A stretch of 7,626 nucleotides of DNA from Pseudomonadota bacterium (GTDB taxonomy: Bacteria; Pseudomonadota; Alphaproteobacteria; Acetobacterales; Acetobacteraceae). How positions within the stretch are numbered: position 1 is the first letter of the stretch; every line of letters begins with the position of its first letter. Made by a program: the position numbers and the translations under genes. A model generated the notes under the pieces. It made no database searches. It was given only the letters and a program-made list of their open reading frames with translations, and had not been told where the DNA came from. Of this stretch, positions 1-6,642 are shown piece by piece. Where the stretch lies: NCBI GenBank assembly GCA_021779655.1, contig JAJYAF010000096.1, positions 1-7,626 on the forward strand, read 5' to 3'.

Positions 1-2
1 CT

Positions 3-2597
3 GTCGTGACCTTCGGCCTGTTGGCCGGCGCCAACCGGCCGGCAACCAACATTCCGGCCTATACCGGAGAGATCGGCGGCTTCGCCTTCTCCCCGTTCCA
101 CGCGGGCGAGAGCCCGGCGGAAAACCGCTACCCCACGCCCGCCGAAATCAAATCCGATCTTGCGCTGGTGGCGCGGCACACCCGCAACATCCGCACCTAT
201 ACCGTCCAGGGCGATCTGGGCAGCATCCCCGCCCTGGCCGAGGGCATGGGCCTGAACGTGACTCTGGGCGCCTGGCTGGACCGGCACCCGCAAGCCAATG
301 CGCGCGAGCTGGCGAAGGTGGTAACCATCGCCAACGCCAATCCCGACGTCAAGCAGATCATGGTCGGCAACGAGACCGTGCTGCGCGGCGATCTGCCGGT
401 GCCGGAACTGATCCGCGACATCACGATGGTGAAGGCCCGGACCCATGTGCCCGTCTCCACCGCCGAGCCCTGGCATGTGTGGCTGAAATATCCCGAACTC
501 GGCCATTCGGTCGATTTCATCACGGTGCATCTGCTGCCCTACTGGGAAGGCGTGCCGGAGCGCGACGCGGTGCAGGATGCCATGAGCCGGCTGGCCGCCG
601 TTCATAAGGCTTTCCCCGGCAAGCGGATCGTCATCGGCGAAATCGGCTGGCCTTCCGATGGCATCGATATCGGGGCGGCCCGCGCCACCCCCGTGAACCA
701 GGCGCGGTTCCTGCGCGATTTCTTCAACCTGGCGCAGCGCGAGCACATTCAATATTTCGTGATGGAAGCCTTCGACAACCCGTGGAAGACCGCCTTCGAG
801 GGCCGGGCCGCGGGCTATTGGGGCATGTGGACCCTGGACCGGGCGCCGAAATGGTCGCTCACCGGCCCGGTTGAGAACCATCCGCAATGGCGCTTCCATG
901 CGCTGCTGGGCATCCTGGCCACGTTCGCCGCCACCCTGGCGCTGCTCTCCCGCCGGCCGGATATGCGCTTTGGCGGCAAGCTTGCCTTCGCCCTGCTGGT
1001 GGAGGGTTTCGGCGCCGCCCTGGCCATGCTGCTGATGATCATGGGCGAGACCTATCTCTCCGCCGCCGCCGCCGCCGTGTGGGGCGCGCTGGCGCTGGGC
1101 CAGGGTCTGCTGCTTTTCCTGCTGATCGCCGACAGCTTCGACCTGGCGGAGACCCTGTTCGGCCGGGTGACCCGCCGCCATTTCGAGCCGGTACCGGCCG
1201 CGCCGGGCGCGAGGCTGCCCAAGGTTTCGCTGCACCTGCCGATTTGCAACGAGCCGCCGCACATGGTGCGCCAGACCCTCGATGCGCTGGCGGCGCTGGA
1301 TTACGAGAATTACGAGGTCCTGGTCATCGACAACAACACCGCCGACCCGCATGTCTGGGAGCCGGTGGCGGAGCATTGCGCCCGGCTCGGGCCGAAATTC
1401 CGCTTCTTCACGCTCGGCAGATATCCCGGCTTCAAGGCCGGCGCGCTGAACTTCGCCCTGCGGGAGACCGCGCCGGATGCCGAGATCATCGGCGTACTGG
1501 ACAGCGACTACGTGGTGGAACCGGACTGGCTGCGCTGCATGGCGCCCGCCTTCGCCGACCCGAACGTGGGGTTCACGCAATCGCCGCAGGATTACCGCGA
1601 CAACGACGGCAGCTTCTTCAAGCGGCTGATGTTCTGGGAATATGCGGGCTTTTTCCACGCCGGCATGGTGACCCGCAACGAGCGCAACGCGATCATCCAG
1701 CACGGCACGATGACCCTGGTGCGCAAGCAGGCGCTGCTGAACGAGAACGGCTGGGCGGAATGGTGCATCACCGAGGACAGCCAGCTCGGGCTGCGGCTGT
1801 TCCGGGCGGGCTACGACGCCGTGTATTCCAGGAAGAGCTTCGGCAAGGGCGTGATGCCGGATGATTTCAACGCCTTCCGCAAGCAGCGCTACCGCTGGGC
1901 CTACGGCGCCATGCGGATCGTGCGGGCCAATGCCGGGGCGCTGTTCAACCCGTTCAACCGGGAGCTCACGGCCGGCCAGCGCTGGCACTTCATCACCGGC
2001 TGGCTGCCCTGGTTCGGGGACGCGCTGGGGCTCGTTTTCCTGGCGATGGGGCTGCTCTGGTCGCTCGGCCTGATCCTGGACCCGGTGCGCTTCGAGTTTC
2101 CCATCGCCTTGTTCATGCTGCCCTCGATCGGCCTGTTCGCCTTCAAGGTCGTGCAAATCCTGGCGCTCTATGCCGCCCGGGTGCCTTGCGGGTTCATGGA
2201 CAGGCTGGGCGCGGCGGTGGCTGGGCTGGCCCTTTCGCACAGCATCGGCAAGGCGGTCTGGAAGGGGCTGTTCACCCGCAGATTGCCTTTCCTGCGGACG
2301 CCCAAGATGAAACACGCCCCGGCCCTGGTGCAGGGGCTGGTTATGGCGCGGGAAGAAGCCGTTCTGCTGGCGCTGAGCTGGAGCGCGCTGCTGCTGGTGG
2401 GCTTCGGCCACCATTGGGCGACGCTGGAGACGAAACTCTGGTGCCTGGTCCTGTTCACGCAGTCCCTGCCCTATCTCGCCTCGGTCGGGGTCTCCCTGCT
2501 GGCGGCCCTTCCGCCGAAGACGGTGAAAATCGCCGCACCCGCAACGGCGCGCGAACCGGCAAGGATGCCGGTGCTGCACCCCGCCGCCGGCGACTGA
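3..2597 (+). CDS. ndvB: NdvB-like beta-1,3-glucan synthase: GH17 domain fused to a family-2 glycosyltransferase (5' end outside window)
   Basis: Membrane glycosyltransferase likely to polymerise UDP-glucose into beta-1,3-glucan and to remodel or cyclise it. Residues are numbered from the GTG at 6, the first start codon seen. The frame is open to the window edge, and the first residues (VVTFGLLAGA) look like the end of a membrane anchor, so the true start is probably upstream. Residues about 24-285 form a GH17 domain with acid/base candidate E123 (VGNE) and nucleophile E212 in the GH17 signature IGEIGWPSDG. Three hydrophobic segments follow (about 297-314, 325-346, 350-375). The GT2 domain (about 400-650) carries D442, the DSD motif 499-501, TED 589-591 and QRYRW 627-631, as in processive GT2 enzymes. 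Further membrane segments lie near 664-690, 697-723, 783-800 and 808-833. GH17-GT2 fusions of this length are the NdvB proteins of Bradyrhizobium and Pseudomonas; orthology and the exact glucan are inferred. It converges on the acyl-CoA operon and appears unrelated to it. Confidence 0.88.
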   Translation, partial: VVTFGLLAGANRPATNIPAYTGEIGGFAFSPFHAGESPAENRYPTPAEIKSDLALVARHTRNIRTYTVQGDLGSIPALAEGMGLNVTLGAWLDRHPQANARELAKVVTIANANPDVKQIMVGNETVLRGDLPVPELIRDITMVKARTHVPVSTAEPWHVWLKYPELGHSVDFITVHLLPYWEGVPERDAVQDAMSRLAAVHKAFPGKRIVIGEIGWPSDGIDIGAARATPVNQARFLRDFFNLAQREHIQYFVMEAFDNPWKTAFEGRAAGYWGMWTLDRAPKWSLTGPVENHPQWRFHALLGILATFAATLALLSRRPDMRFGGKLAFALLVEGFGAALAMLLMIMGETYLSAAAAAVWGALALGQGLLLFLLIADSFDLAETLFGRVTRRHFEPVPAAPGARLPKVSLHLPICNEPPHMVRQTLDALAALDYENYEVLVIDNNTADPHVWEPVAEHCARLGPKFRFFTLGRYPGFKAGALNFALRETAPDAEIIGVLDSDYVVEPDWLRCMAPAFADPNVGFTQSPQDYRDNDGSFFKRLMFWEYAGFFHAGMVTRNERNAIIQHGTMTLVRKQALLNENGWAEWCITEDSQLGLRLFRAGYDAVYSRKSFGKGVMPDDFNAFRKQRYRWAYGAMRIVRANAGALFNPFNRELTAGQRWHFITGWLPWFGDALGLVFLAMGLLWSLGLILDPVRFEFPIALFMLPSIGLFAFKVVQILALYAARVPCGFMDRLGAAVAGLALSHSIGKAVWKGLFTRRLPFLRTPKMKHAPALVQGLVMAREEAVLLALSWSALLLVGFGHHWATLETKLWCLVLFTQSLPYLASVGVSLLAALPPKTVKIAAPATAREPARMPVLHPAAGD

Positions 2598-2605
2598 ACA
2601 CCGCG

Positions 2606-2631
2606 CCCCGCCCGGAACATTCCGGGCGGGG
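2606..2631. terminator. Perfect 11-bp GC-rich hairpin between convergent genes
   Basis: Arms CCCCGCCCGGA (2606-2616) and TCCGGGCGGGG (2621-2631) are exact reverse complements around a 4-base loop. The stem begins 8 bases after the TGA of the glucan synthase gene. Neither strand has a T-run after the stem, so it is not a canonical intrinsic terminator. In a convergent gap it may still act as a bidirectional terminator or as a 3'-end stabiliser against exonucleases. The structure is seen directly; the function is inferred. Confidence 0.5.
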
Positions 2632-2669
2632 AATACGCGGAAGAATATCGGGAGAATATCGGAAGAATA
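2631..2669 (+). repeat. Four GAATA motifs spaced 11-12 bases apart
   Basis: GAATA occurs at 2631, 2643, 2654 and 2665, giving spacings of 12, 11 and 11. Within this, AGAATATCGG is repeated exactly at 2642-2651 and 2653-2662. The tract is AT-richer than its surroundings and follows the hairpin directly. It could be a helically phased binding site or just a small degenerate tandem duplication. No known binding-site family is recognised. Confidence 0.45.
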
Positions 2670-2703
2670 CCCTGGCGGGCGGCGGCCTATACCCTCCGCC
2701 CCG

Positions 2704-3186
2704 TCACGCCGGCCGCCGGCGCACCAGCAGCTTCCAGATTCCCTCCACCACGATCTCGCCGCGCTGGTTCGACACCTCGCGTTTCAGCGAAAGAATTCCG
2801 CGATCCGGCTTGGATGTCTCCCGCTTCTCCTCCACCACGACCCGCAACCCGATCGTATCGCCAATGAAGGTCGGCTTGGGAAACCGGCAATGCATGTCGA
2901 GCAGCCCGAGCAGCGACGGTTCCAAAAAATTATTCAGCAGCATGCGGGTGAACAGCCCGGACATGACAGACACCACCAGCAGGCCATGGGCGATGCGCTG
3001 GCCGAAAGGCGATTTCCCGGCATATTCGGCGTCCACATGCAGGCGGTTGAAATCGCCCGAGAGACAGGCAAAAGCCGTGACATCGGCCTCGGTGATGGTG
3101 CGGCTCGCGCCCTCGAAACAATCTCCGGCGGCAAGGTCATCCCAGTAAATCTGTTGCCCCTTCAGGGCGTTGAGATCGGGGGCCAT
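2704..3186 (-). CDS. MaoC-like (R)-specific enoyl-CoA hydratase
   Basis: Single hotdog-fold MaoC/hydratase-2 protein of 160 residues, a normal length for the family. It probably adds water to a 2-enoyl-CoA to give a (3R)-hydroxyacyl-CoA in the cytoplasm. The hydratase-2 motif is at residues 43-52 (SGDFNRLHVD), with catalytic candidates D45 and H50; AHG at 66-68 is also typical. The usual Pro in N-P-x-H is Arg here (NRLH). Two ATGs compete. The one at 3192 overlaps the upstream stop as ATGA but lies only 1 base from GGAGG. The one at 3186 (MAPDLN) lies 7 bases from it and is preferred. Longer readings up to 3429 run through the acyl-CoA synthetase gene and give Arg-rich, non-MaoC sequence. It is the last gene of the operon and would act on the product of the acyl-CoA dehydrogenase. 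The substrate is unknown. Confidence 0.88.
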   Translation of the reverse strand: MAPDLNALKGQQIYWDDLAAGDCFEGASRTITEADVTAFACLSGDFNRLHVDAEYAGKSPFGQRIAHGLLVVSVMSGLFTRMLLNNFLEPSLLGLLDMHCRFPKPTFIGDTIGLRVVVEEKRETSKPDRGILSLKREVSNQRGEIVVEGIWKLLVRRRPA

Positions 3187-3188
3187 GT

Positions 3189-4703
3189 TCATCCCTCCCC
3201 GATGCCGAGCCGGGCGAGGATCTGCTCCTTCAACTCGCCCTTGAGCACGCGCCCGGTGAGATTGCGCGGCACGGCATCCACGAACACGACCCGGCGCGGC
3301 CGTTTGTAACGCTCCAGCCGGTCCTCGGCATAGGCGATCACCTCTTCCTCGCTCAGCGCGGCCCCAGGCGCCGGGACGATGACCGCGCAGATCAGTTCGG
3401 TCCAATGCGGATCGGGCAGGCCGATGCAATGCGCCTCGGCGATGCCGGAATGGGTGATGAGAAGTTCCTCGATATCGCCGGCATAGACATTGATGCCGCC
3501 GCTCTTGATGATATCGCGCTTGCGCCCGGCGAACCAGAGCAGGCCGTTTTCATCCATCCGACCGAGATCGCCCACGGTGACATAATCGCCGCGGCGCGTC
3601 TCCTCGGTGAGTTCGTCCTCCTTGTAATAGCGATCGAACCGCGATTCGCTGCGGGTACAAATCTCCCCCACCTCGCCCAGCGGAACTTCCCGGAGGTCGT
3701 CATCCAGCAATTTCAGTTCGACCCCGAAAAACGGCCGCCCCACGCAATTGCCGGACATATGCGCGCGCAGATCGGCGGCGCGGAGATTGGCGTAGGGCCC
3801 GGCCTCGGTGGAGGCGGCATAGATGTTCAGCGCATCGCCGAAACGGGCGAGAATCCTGGCCTTGAGGTCCGGAAAAATCTCCCCCGCCCCGGATTGCAGC
3901 GTGCGAACCGATGAAAGATCGGCCTCATCGAAACCCGGCACCTCGGTAAGGCGCTGGAGCATCGCCGGCAGCAGCATGGTCGCGGTGATGCGCTCGTCCT
4001 CGATCAGGCGCAGCGCTTCCTCGGCCTCGAAACGCTCCATCAGGTAAACGGTGCCCCCCAGGTAAAGCGGCAGCAGGCTGTAGGTGCAGCCCGCCGAGAG
4101 GCACACGGGCAAGGCGCACAGCATCCGGTCGTCCGGGCGGAATCCCTGTTCGATCGCGCGCTCCTCCATGCCGTACCGGCTGCGCAGCGCGCCCTTCGGA
4201 ATACCCGTCGTGCCGGATGTATGCAGCATGATGGTGGTGCCGCCATCGTCGGGCGGCGGGTCGGGCGGCGTCCGCGCGATCAGCTCCGTCAGCAAGGGCA
4301 GACCTCCGCCGCCACCCTCCCCCAGCGCCAGCATCCGTGGCACGGCCGCGCGGAAAAGCTCCACATGCTCCAGCACCGTTTCATCGAGCAGCAGCAGGGC
4401 GCTATCCGCCCGGCGCACCACCTCGGCCATGATATCGGGCCTGATCCGGTAATTCACCGGCGCCGGGACCGCGCCAAGTCCGGTGATCGCGATATAGGCG
4501 GCGAGGAAATCCGGGTGATTCTCGGCGATGATCGCGACTTTATCCCCGGCGCGGATGCCCTCCCCGTGCAGCACGGTCATCATCCGCTCGACCCGCTCCT
4601 GAAACGCGCCGTAGGATTGCCGCTGGCCCTTGAACACCATCGCATCCTTCTTGGGAAACCGCTTTGCGTTCAAACGCAGCGCCTTCAGGAAGGTCATGGA
4701 CAT
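3189..4703 (-). CDS. AMP-forming acyl-CoA synthetase (ANL superfamily)
   Basis: 504-residue adenylate-forming enzyme expected to activate a carboxylic acid with ATP and CoA in the cytoplasm. The A3 P-loop is TSGTTGIPKGA (162-172) and A5 is YAASTE (295-300, E300 for Mg). A7 has D379 (GDL), and A8 is GRKRDIIKSGGINVY (393-407) with R394. The C-terminal A10 motif reads NLTGRVLKGEL, so the position of the invariant catalytic Lys (normally TGK) is R485; K488 is three residues later. A glycine run at 130-134 is a local linker. The start at 4703 has GGAGG 9 bases upstream; a second ATG at 4697 is possible. It begins 15 bases after the acyl-CoA dehydrogenase stop and meets the MaoC gene downstream. 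Fold assignment is firm. Substrate is unknown, and the A10 substitution leaves the efficiency of adenylation open. Confidence 0.92.
   Translation of the reverse strand: MSMTFLKALRLNAKRFPKKDAMVFKGQRQSYGAFQERVERMMTVLHGEGIRAGDKVAIIAENHPDFLAAYIAITGLGAVPAPVNYRIRPDIMAEVVRRADSALLLLDETVLEHVELFRAAVPRMLALGEGGGGGLPLLTELIARTPPDPPPDDGGTTIMLHTSGTTGIPKGALRSRYGMEERAIEQGFRPDDRMLCALPVCLSAGCTYSLLPLYLGGTVYLMERFEAEEALRLIEDERITATMLLPAMLQRLTEVPGFDEADLSSVRTLQSGAGEIFPDLKARILARFGDALNIYAASTEAGPYANLRAADLRAHMSGNCVGRPFFGVELKLLDDDLREVPLGEVGEICTRSESRFDRYYKEDELTEETRRGDYVTVGDLGRMDENGLLWFAGRKRDIIKSGGINVYAGDIEELLITHSGIAEAHCIGLPDPHWTELICAVIVPAPGAALSEEEVIAYAEDRLERYKRPRRVVFVDAVPRNLTGRVLKGELKEQILARLGIGEG
3194..3198 (-). promoter_or_regulatory. 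Ribosome binding site that decides the MaoC start
   Basis: GGAGG on the minus strand, within a GGGGAGGG run, sits 7 bases before the ATG at 3186 but only 1 base before the ATG at 3192. It lies inside the last codons of the acyl-CoA synthetase gene, so the two genes are probably translationally coupled. Confidence 0.6.
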
Positions 4704-4712
4704 TGAACGGTT

Positions 4713-4717
4713 CCTCC
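4713..4717 (-). promoter_or_regulatory. Ribosome binding site of the acyl-CoA synthetase gene
   Basis: GGAGG on the minus strand lies 9 bases before the ATG at 4703, in the 15-base gap after the acyl-CoA dehydrogenase stop. It supports 4703 as the start, although the in-frame ATG at 4697 cannot be excluded. Confidence 0.65.
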
Positions 4718-4718
4718 G

Positions 4719-5885
4719 TCAGTTGAACGCGGACAGGCCCAGTATTTCGCGTCCGATGATCAAGGTTTGAATTTCCGAGGTACCCTCCGGTATCAGGCCG
4801 CCCCGCGTATCGCGGAAAATCCGCTCGATGGGATAATCCGTGCTGTACCCCATGCCGCCATGCGCCTGCAGCGCCATGGAGGCCACCTCATGCGCCGCCT
4901 CGCTGGCGTAAAGCTTGGCGATGGAGCATTCCCGCCTCGCGCTCAAGCCCTGATCCATCGCCCAGGCGGCACGGTCGGTCAACGCGCGCGCCGCCTCGGT
5001 GCGCACCGTCATGTCCACGATCAGCTTCTGCACCAGCTGGAAACCGCCGATCGTCCGGCCGAACTGCCTGCGGGTTTTAACGTACGCGATCGCCAGGTCG
5101 AGCGCCGCCTGCGCCGCCCCCACCGCGCCCGCCGCCACGTTGAGCCGGCCGTAATTCAGCCCGGTGAGGATGGCTTTCAGCCCCTGCCCTTCCGGCCCGA
5201 GCAGATTCTCGCGCGGGATACGCGCGTCCCGGAAGCCGAGTTGCGAGGTGGCCGTGGCCTTGATGAACATGGTCCCCACCCGGCTCGCCTCGTATTCCGT
5301 CTCGTCCCGATCCACGAGAAACAGGCTGAGACCGCCATCGCAACGCGGCGAGAAGGTGCGGGCCACCAGCACGCCCAGCCGGCCATTGACGCCATTGGTG
5401 ATCCACAGCTTGCTGCCGTTCACCAGCCAATGGCCGCCCCGCTCCTCCGCCCGGGCGGCAACGCCTGCCACGTCCGAGCCATGCTCCGGCTCCGTGATGC
5501 CGACCCAGACGGGCAGTTCGCCGCGCAACAGCGGCGCCAGCCATCGGCGCTTCTGCCGCGCATCGCCCAGATGATGCACCAGCGCGACCACGATGTTCAG
5601 GGTGTTCAGCAAAACCCGCAAGGAGAGCCAGCGATACCCGGCCTCCTCCATCATCATCGCCCAGGCGCGGTAGCTGAGGCCAAAACCGCCCGCCTCTTCC
5701 GGCAGCAGCCCGCCCACATAGCCGAATTCCCGCAACTGCCCGATGAGTTCCCAGGGAAACGCGCCCCGCGCCTCGCTTTCCGCGATGCGCGATTCGGAGA
5801 GGTTTTTGCCGAAGAACGCGCGAATGCTCTCGCGCAGGATTGCCGTCTCGCTGCTCAGCCCTTCCGGGGCCGGAATTTCAGCCAT
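4719..5885 (-). CDS. Acyl-CoA dehydrogenase (FAD-dependent)
   Basis: 388-residue acyl-CoA dehydrogenase, full length for the family. It introduces an alpha-beta double bond into an acyl-CoA using FAD and passes electrons to electron-transfer flavoprotein. Residues 128-138 (VGITEPEHGSD) match the first family signature except for H135, where a small residue is usual. The second signature fits fully at 340-359 (QAHGGMGY through IFRD). The catalytic base is E367 in PEGTSEIQ, as in short- and medium-chain enzymes. The position used by isovaleryl-CoA dehydrogenase (before R in the ER pair) is G246 here. RRQFG at 272-276 is the usual FAD-contact region. The start overlaps the SDR stop by 8 bases, and GGAAGG ends only 1 base before the ATG, so translational coupling is likely. 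It supplies the enoyl-CoA for the MaoC hydratase. Chain length and branching of the substrate cannot be read. Confidence 0.94.
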   Translation of the reverse strand: MAEIPAPEGLSSETAILRESIRAFFGKNLSESRIAESEARGAFPWELIGQLREFGYVGGLLPEEAGGFGLSYRAWAMMMEEAGYRWLSLRVLLNTLNIVVALVHHLGDARQKRRWLAPLLRGELPVWVGITEPEHGSDVAGVAARAEERGGHWLVNGSKLWITNGVNGRLGVLVARTFSPRCDGGLSLFLVDRDETEYEASRVGTMFIKATATSQLGFRDARIPRENLLGPEGQGLKAILTGLNYGRLNVAAGAVGAAQAALDLAIAYVKTRRQFGRTIGGFQLVQKLIVDMTVRTEAARALTDRAAWAMDQGLSARRECSIAKLYASEAAHEVASMALQAHGGMGYSTDYPIERIFRDTRGGLIPEGTSEIQTLIIGREILGLSAFN

Positions 5886-6627
5886 ACCTTCCGCCGGTGA
5901 TGTGCAGCGTCTCGCCCGAGATATATCCCGCCGCCTCGGAGACCAGGAACAGCACCCCGTTGGCGATATCGCGCTCGGTTCCCAAACGCGGCACGGTGTT
6001 CATCGCCAGTGCCCGCTCCTTGATTTTCTCGTAATGGGGCAGGGCGGCGATCATCTCGGTGGCGATAAAGCCCGGCGCGATGGCGTTGACCGTGACATTG
6101 AAGCGCCCCTGCTCGATCCCGAGCGCGCGCGTGAAGCCGATGATACCCGCCTTGGCGGCGGAATAATTGGTCTGGCCCGGATTGCCCAGATAGGCGCGCG
6201 AGGAGATATTCACGATCCGCCCGTATTTCTGGCGCATCATGTAAGGCGTCACGGCCGCCGAGCAGAGATACGCGCCCTTGAGGATGACCTCGATAACCGC
6301 GTCCCAGTCCTCCTCCGGCATTCTGCCAATGTAGTTGTCGCGCGGGAAGCCGGCATTGTTGACGAGGACATGAACCGTGCCGAACGCCCCGGCGGCTTTT
6401 TCCACCATCGCCGCCACGCTGGCTTTGTCGCGCACGTCGCAGGGAACGCCGATGGCCGCATAGCCATCGGCAACCAGGGCGGCCCGCGTGGCCTCGGTGG
6501 TCTCCGGGTTGATGTCGGTAATGACGACCTTCGCGCCTTCCTCGGCGAGGGCGCGCGCGGTAACCGCGCCGATCCCCCGCCCCGATCCGGTAACGATCGC
6601 CACCTTATCCTTCAACCCGAGATCCAT
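5878..6627 (-). CDS. SDR-family oxidoreductase, FabG/3-hydroxyacyl-CoA dehydrogenase-like
   Basis: Classical short-chain dehydrogenase of 249 residues, expected to interconvert a 3-hydroxyacyl and a 3-oxoacyl thioester. The Rossmann glycine motif TGSGRGIG is at 13-20. D38 ends strand beta-2 (VVITD), which favours NAD(H) over NADP(H) and so an oxidative role. CDV is at 63-65 and NNAG at 90-93. The catalytic residues are S142, Y155 and K159 (YSAAK). The Asn of the N-S-Y-K tetrad, usually in a V-N-L-K-G context, is I115 here (EVILKG). PGFIATEM at 185-192 is typical of FabG-like enzymes. AAGGGG lies 8 bases before the ATG, and the gene starts 15 bases after the CoA-transferase stop. In this operon the likely job is oxidation of the hydroxyacyl-CoA made by the MaoC enzyme, not fatty acid synthesis. 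Another alcohol substrate is possible. Confidence 0.92.
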   Translation of the reverse strand: MDLGLKDKVAIVTGSGRGIGAVTARALAEEGAKVVITDINPETTEATRAALVADGYAAIGVPCDVRDKASVAAMVEKAAGAFGTVHVLVNNAGFPRDNYIGRMPEEDWDAVIEVILKGAYLCSAAVTPYMMRQKYGRIVNISSRAYLGNPGQTNYSAAKAGIIGFTRALGIEQGRFNVTVNAIAPGFIATEMIAALPHYEKIKERALAMNTVPRLGTERDIANGVLFLVSEAAGYISGETLHITGGRYG

Positions 6628-6635
6628 GGCATCAG

Positions 6636-6641
6636 CCCCTT
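6636..6641 (-). promoter_or_regulatory. Ribosome binding site of the SDR gene
   Basis: AAGGGG on the minus strand lies 8 bases before the ATG at 6627, within the 15-base gap after the CoA-transferase stop. It is a moderate Shine-Dalgarno match that supports this start. Confidence 0.5.
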
Positions 6642-6642
6642 G

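Noticed and set aside
1062..1076. GCC triplet run in the glucan synthase gene
   Set aside because: It simply encodes alanines of a transmembrane helix; five or so repeats are common in high-GC genes.
887..1864. Long + strand reading frame (325 codons) inside the glucan synthase gene
   Set aside because: Ala/Arg/Gly-rich product without any recognisable domain, lying in an alternate frame of a gene with intact motifs; a high-GC shadow.
2677..2701. Possible second hairpin GGGCGG/CCGCCC near the end of the MaoC gene
   Set aside because: Only a 6-bp stem with a 13-base loop and no T-run; expected by chance in such GC-rich DNA.
2186..3148. + strand frame of 320 codons spanning the intergenic region
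   Set aside because: It overlaps the end of the glucan synthase in another frame and the MaoC gene in antisense; its sequence is low-complexity and matches no family.
3187..3429. N-terminal extension of the MaoC gene up to 3429
   Set aside because: The extension is Arg-rich translation of the acyl-CoA synthetase gene in another frame; MaoC similarity and a well-spaced GGAGG begin only at 3186.
4767..5900. + strand frame of 377 codons antisense to the acyl-CoA dehydrogenase
   Set aside because: It mirrors the ACAD gene, is rich in Arg, His, Pro and Ala, and has no domain; typical antisense shadow in GC-rich DNA.
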